64,000 nucleotides of DNA from Pachypanchax playfairii (taxonomy: Eukaryota > Chordata > Actinopteri > Cyprinodontiformes > Aplocheilidae), in NCBI GenBank assembly GCA_006937955.1, contig SSNP01000376.1:14536-78535 (forward strand). Reading direction: 5' to 3'. Each line of letters opens with the position of its first letter. Position 1 is the stretch's first letter. The notes under the pieces were generated by a model. It was given only the letters and a program-made list of their open reading frames with translations, had not been told where the DNA came from and did not search any database. A program made the translations under genes and the position numbers. This document shows, one piece after another, positions 63,438 through 64,000 of the stretch.

Positions 63438-64000
63438 CAAGGGATATACTGTAAGCAGGTATGGAATTAAATTTCAGTCAAAAAGCCTAAGCATGATTTT
63501 CTGCAGCATGCGCGTGAATTCACTCCACACGCCCGCGTATGATTTATTACACGGGTATTCAGGAACCGCACGTGTGGATCTCCATACAGGCGCCTGTACA
63601 TGAAGCTCTCATACGAGCGTGAAGGCAAACCAGGAGAGGCTGCGCGTGCGAAAGGAAAGTAATTATGACTGTTTGGAGGAGGAGACTAAGGCCCGGTGTG
63701 ATCCTCATGTGATTAGTCATTTTATATCAGTCACCGCCCACCGAAAGAACCAGCGGCAGCTTCCTGCTAGTGGTGGAAGAAAAACCAGACATAGAACCAG
63801 CTGCCGCCACACATTTTTTTTTTTATCGAAATTTCTATACAATACAAAGCAACAACAAAACATTATTGTAAAATCTGGAGCTCAAGCTCCCCTTGCAACT
63901 GTCGAGAGGAGAGGGAGAACTGTCACTCCAGGGTGGATGACAGGACCCTGTGCACGTCCCTCTACCCAGCCAGAGTGCCTCCAAACAGGCTAAAACCGCT
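63438..64000. other. no gene recognised
   Basis: The right edge of the window. The stretch 63500-63660 is GC- and CpG-richer than its surroundings but shows no motif. It is presumed cadps intron. Confidence 0.35.

Noticed and set aside
1..64000. Prokaryotic systems, CRISPR arrays, phage or plasmid genes
   Set aside because: No such repeats or genes were seen; all coding signals are eukaryotic or retroelement-derived.

Overview
The window is vertebrate nuclear DNA, most probably from a teleost fish. The evidence is one host exon with a clear vertebrate orthologue (exon 1 of a cadps-type gene, plus strand, positions 43284-43634), GT-AG splice signals, long AT-rich non-coding stretches, microsatellites, and a mix of mobile elements typical of fish. 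There are no bacterial operons, CRISPR arrays or phage genes. Everything right of 43634 is best read as cadps intron 1. A second host candidate is a small terminal exon with a polyadenylation signal on the minus strand (42110-42366). Nearly everything else is layered transposon debris.

Layout. 1-9000: a TTAA-target element (copy A), microsatellites, copies of a hAT-like element, a degenerate 'ttcagct' repeat, and an L2/Rex1-type LINE into which a minus-strand SGNH-hydrolase LINE ORF1 is spliced at an unknown base. 9000-11400: a minus-strand L2-type LINE split by TTAA element copy B. 11880-14720: a decayed endogenous retrovirus, minus strand. 15380-27300: two minus-strand I/Nimb-type LINEs (with RNase H) arranged head to tail, cut by TTAA element copy C, two solo LTRs with target duplications and a TIR element. 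27290-30828: a Ty3/gypsy element (gag, protease, reverse transcriptase, 5' LTR), minus strand, lacking its 3' half. 31160-38040: L2/Rex1 LINE pieces, an inverted copy of the 4.1-7.6 kb block, and a 95-base gap. 38310-40183: a P-element/THAP9-like transposase relic. 42-43.6 kb: the host genes. 43.6-64 kb (intron): three internally deleted 'mini-LINE' copies, a Harbinger-like MITE, a 1.6-kb foldback palindrome, another solo LTR, a Penelope-like element, tRNA-derived SINEs and nested TIR elements.

How the parts relate. Insertion order can be read in several places because an uninterrupted paralogue lies in the same window. The MITE at 46322-47035 sits in a mini-LINE whose empty site is at 59850. 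TTAA copy C sits in LINE 1 at a site that is empty in LINE 2. The solo LTR at 19065-19849 splits the FADD catalytic box of LINE 1, and the frame is restored when the LTR and one target duplication are removed. The most novel-looking items are: (i) LTRs carrying a conserved donor / branch-point / acceptor set that looks like a mini-intron inside the LTR; (ii) the mini-LINE family, whose copies share one in-frame endonuclease-to-RT-tail deletion; (iii) a near-identical inverted duplication about 30 kb apart; (iv) the foldback palindrome. No intact, evidently active transposon gene was found. All coordinates of repeats were found by eye and can be off by a few bases.
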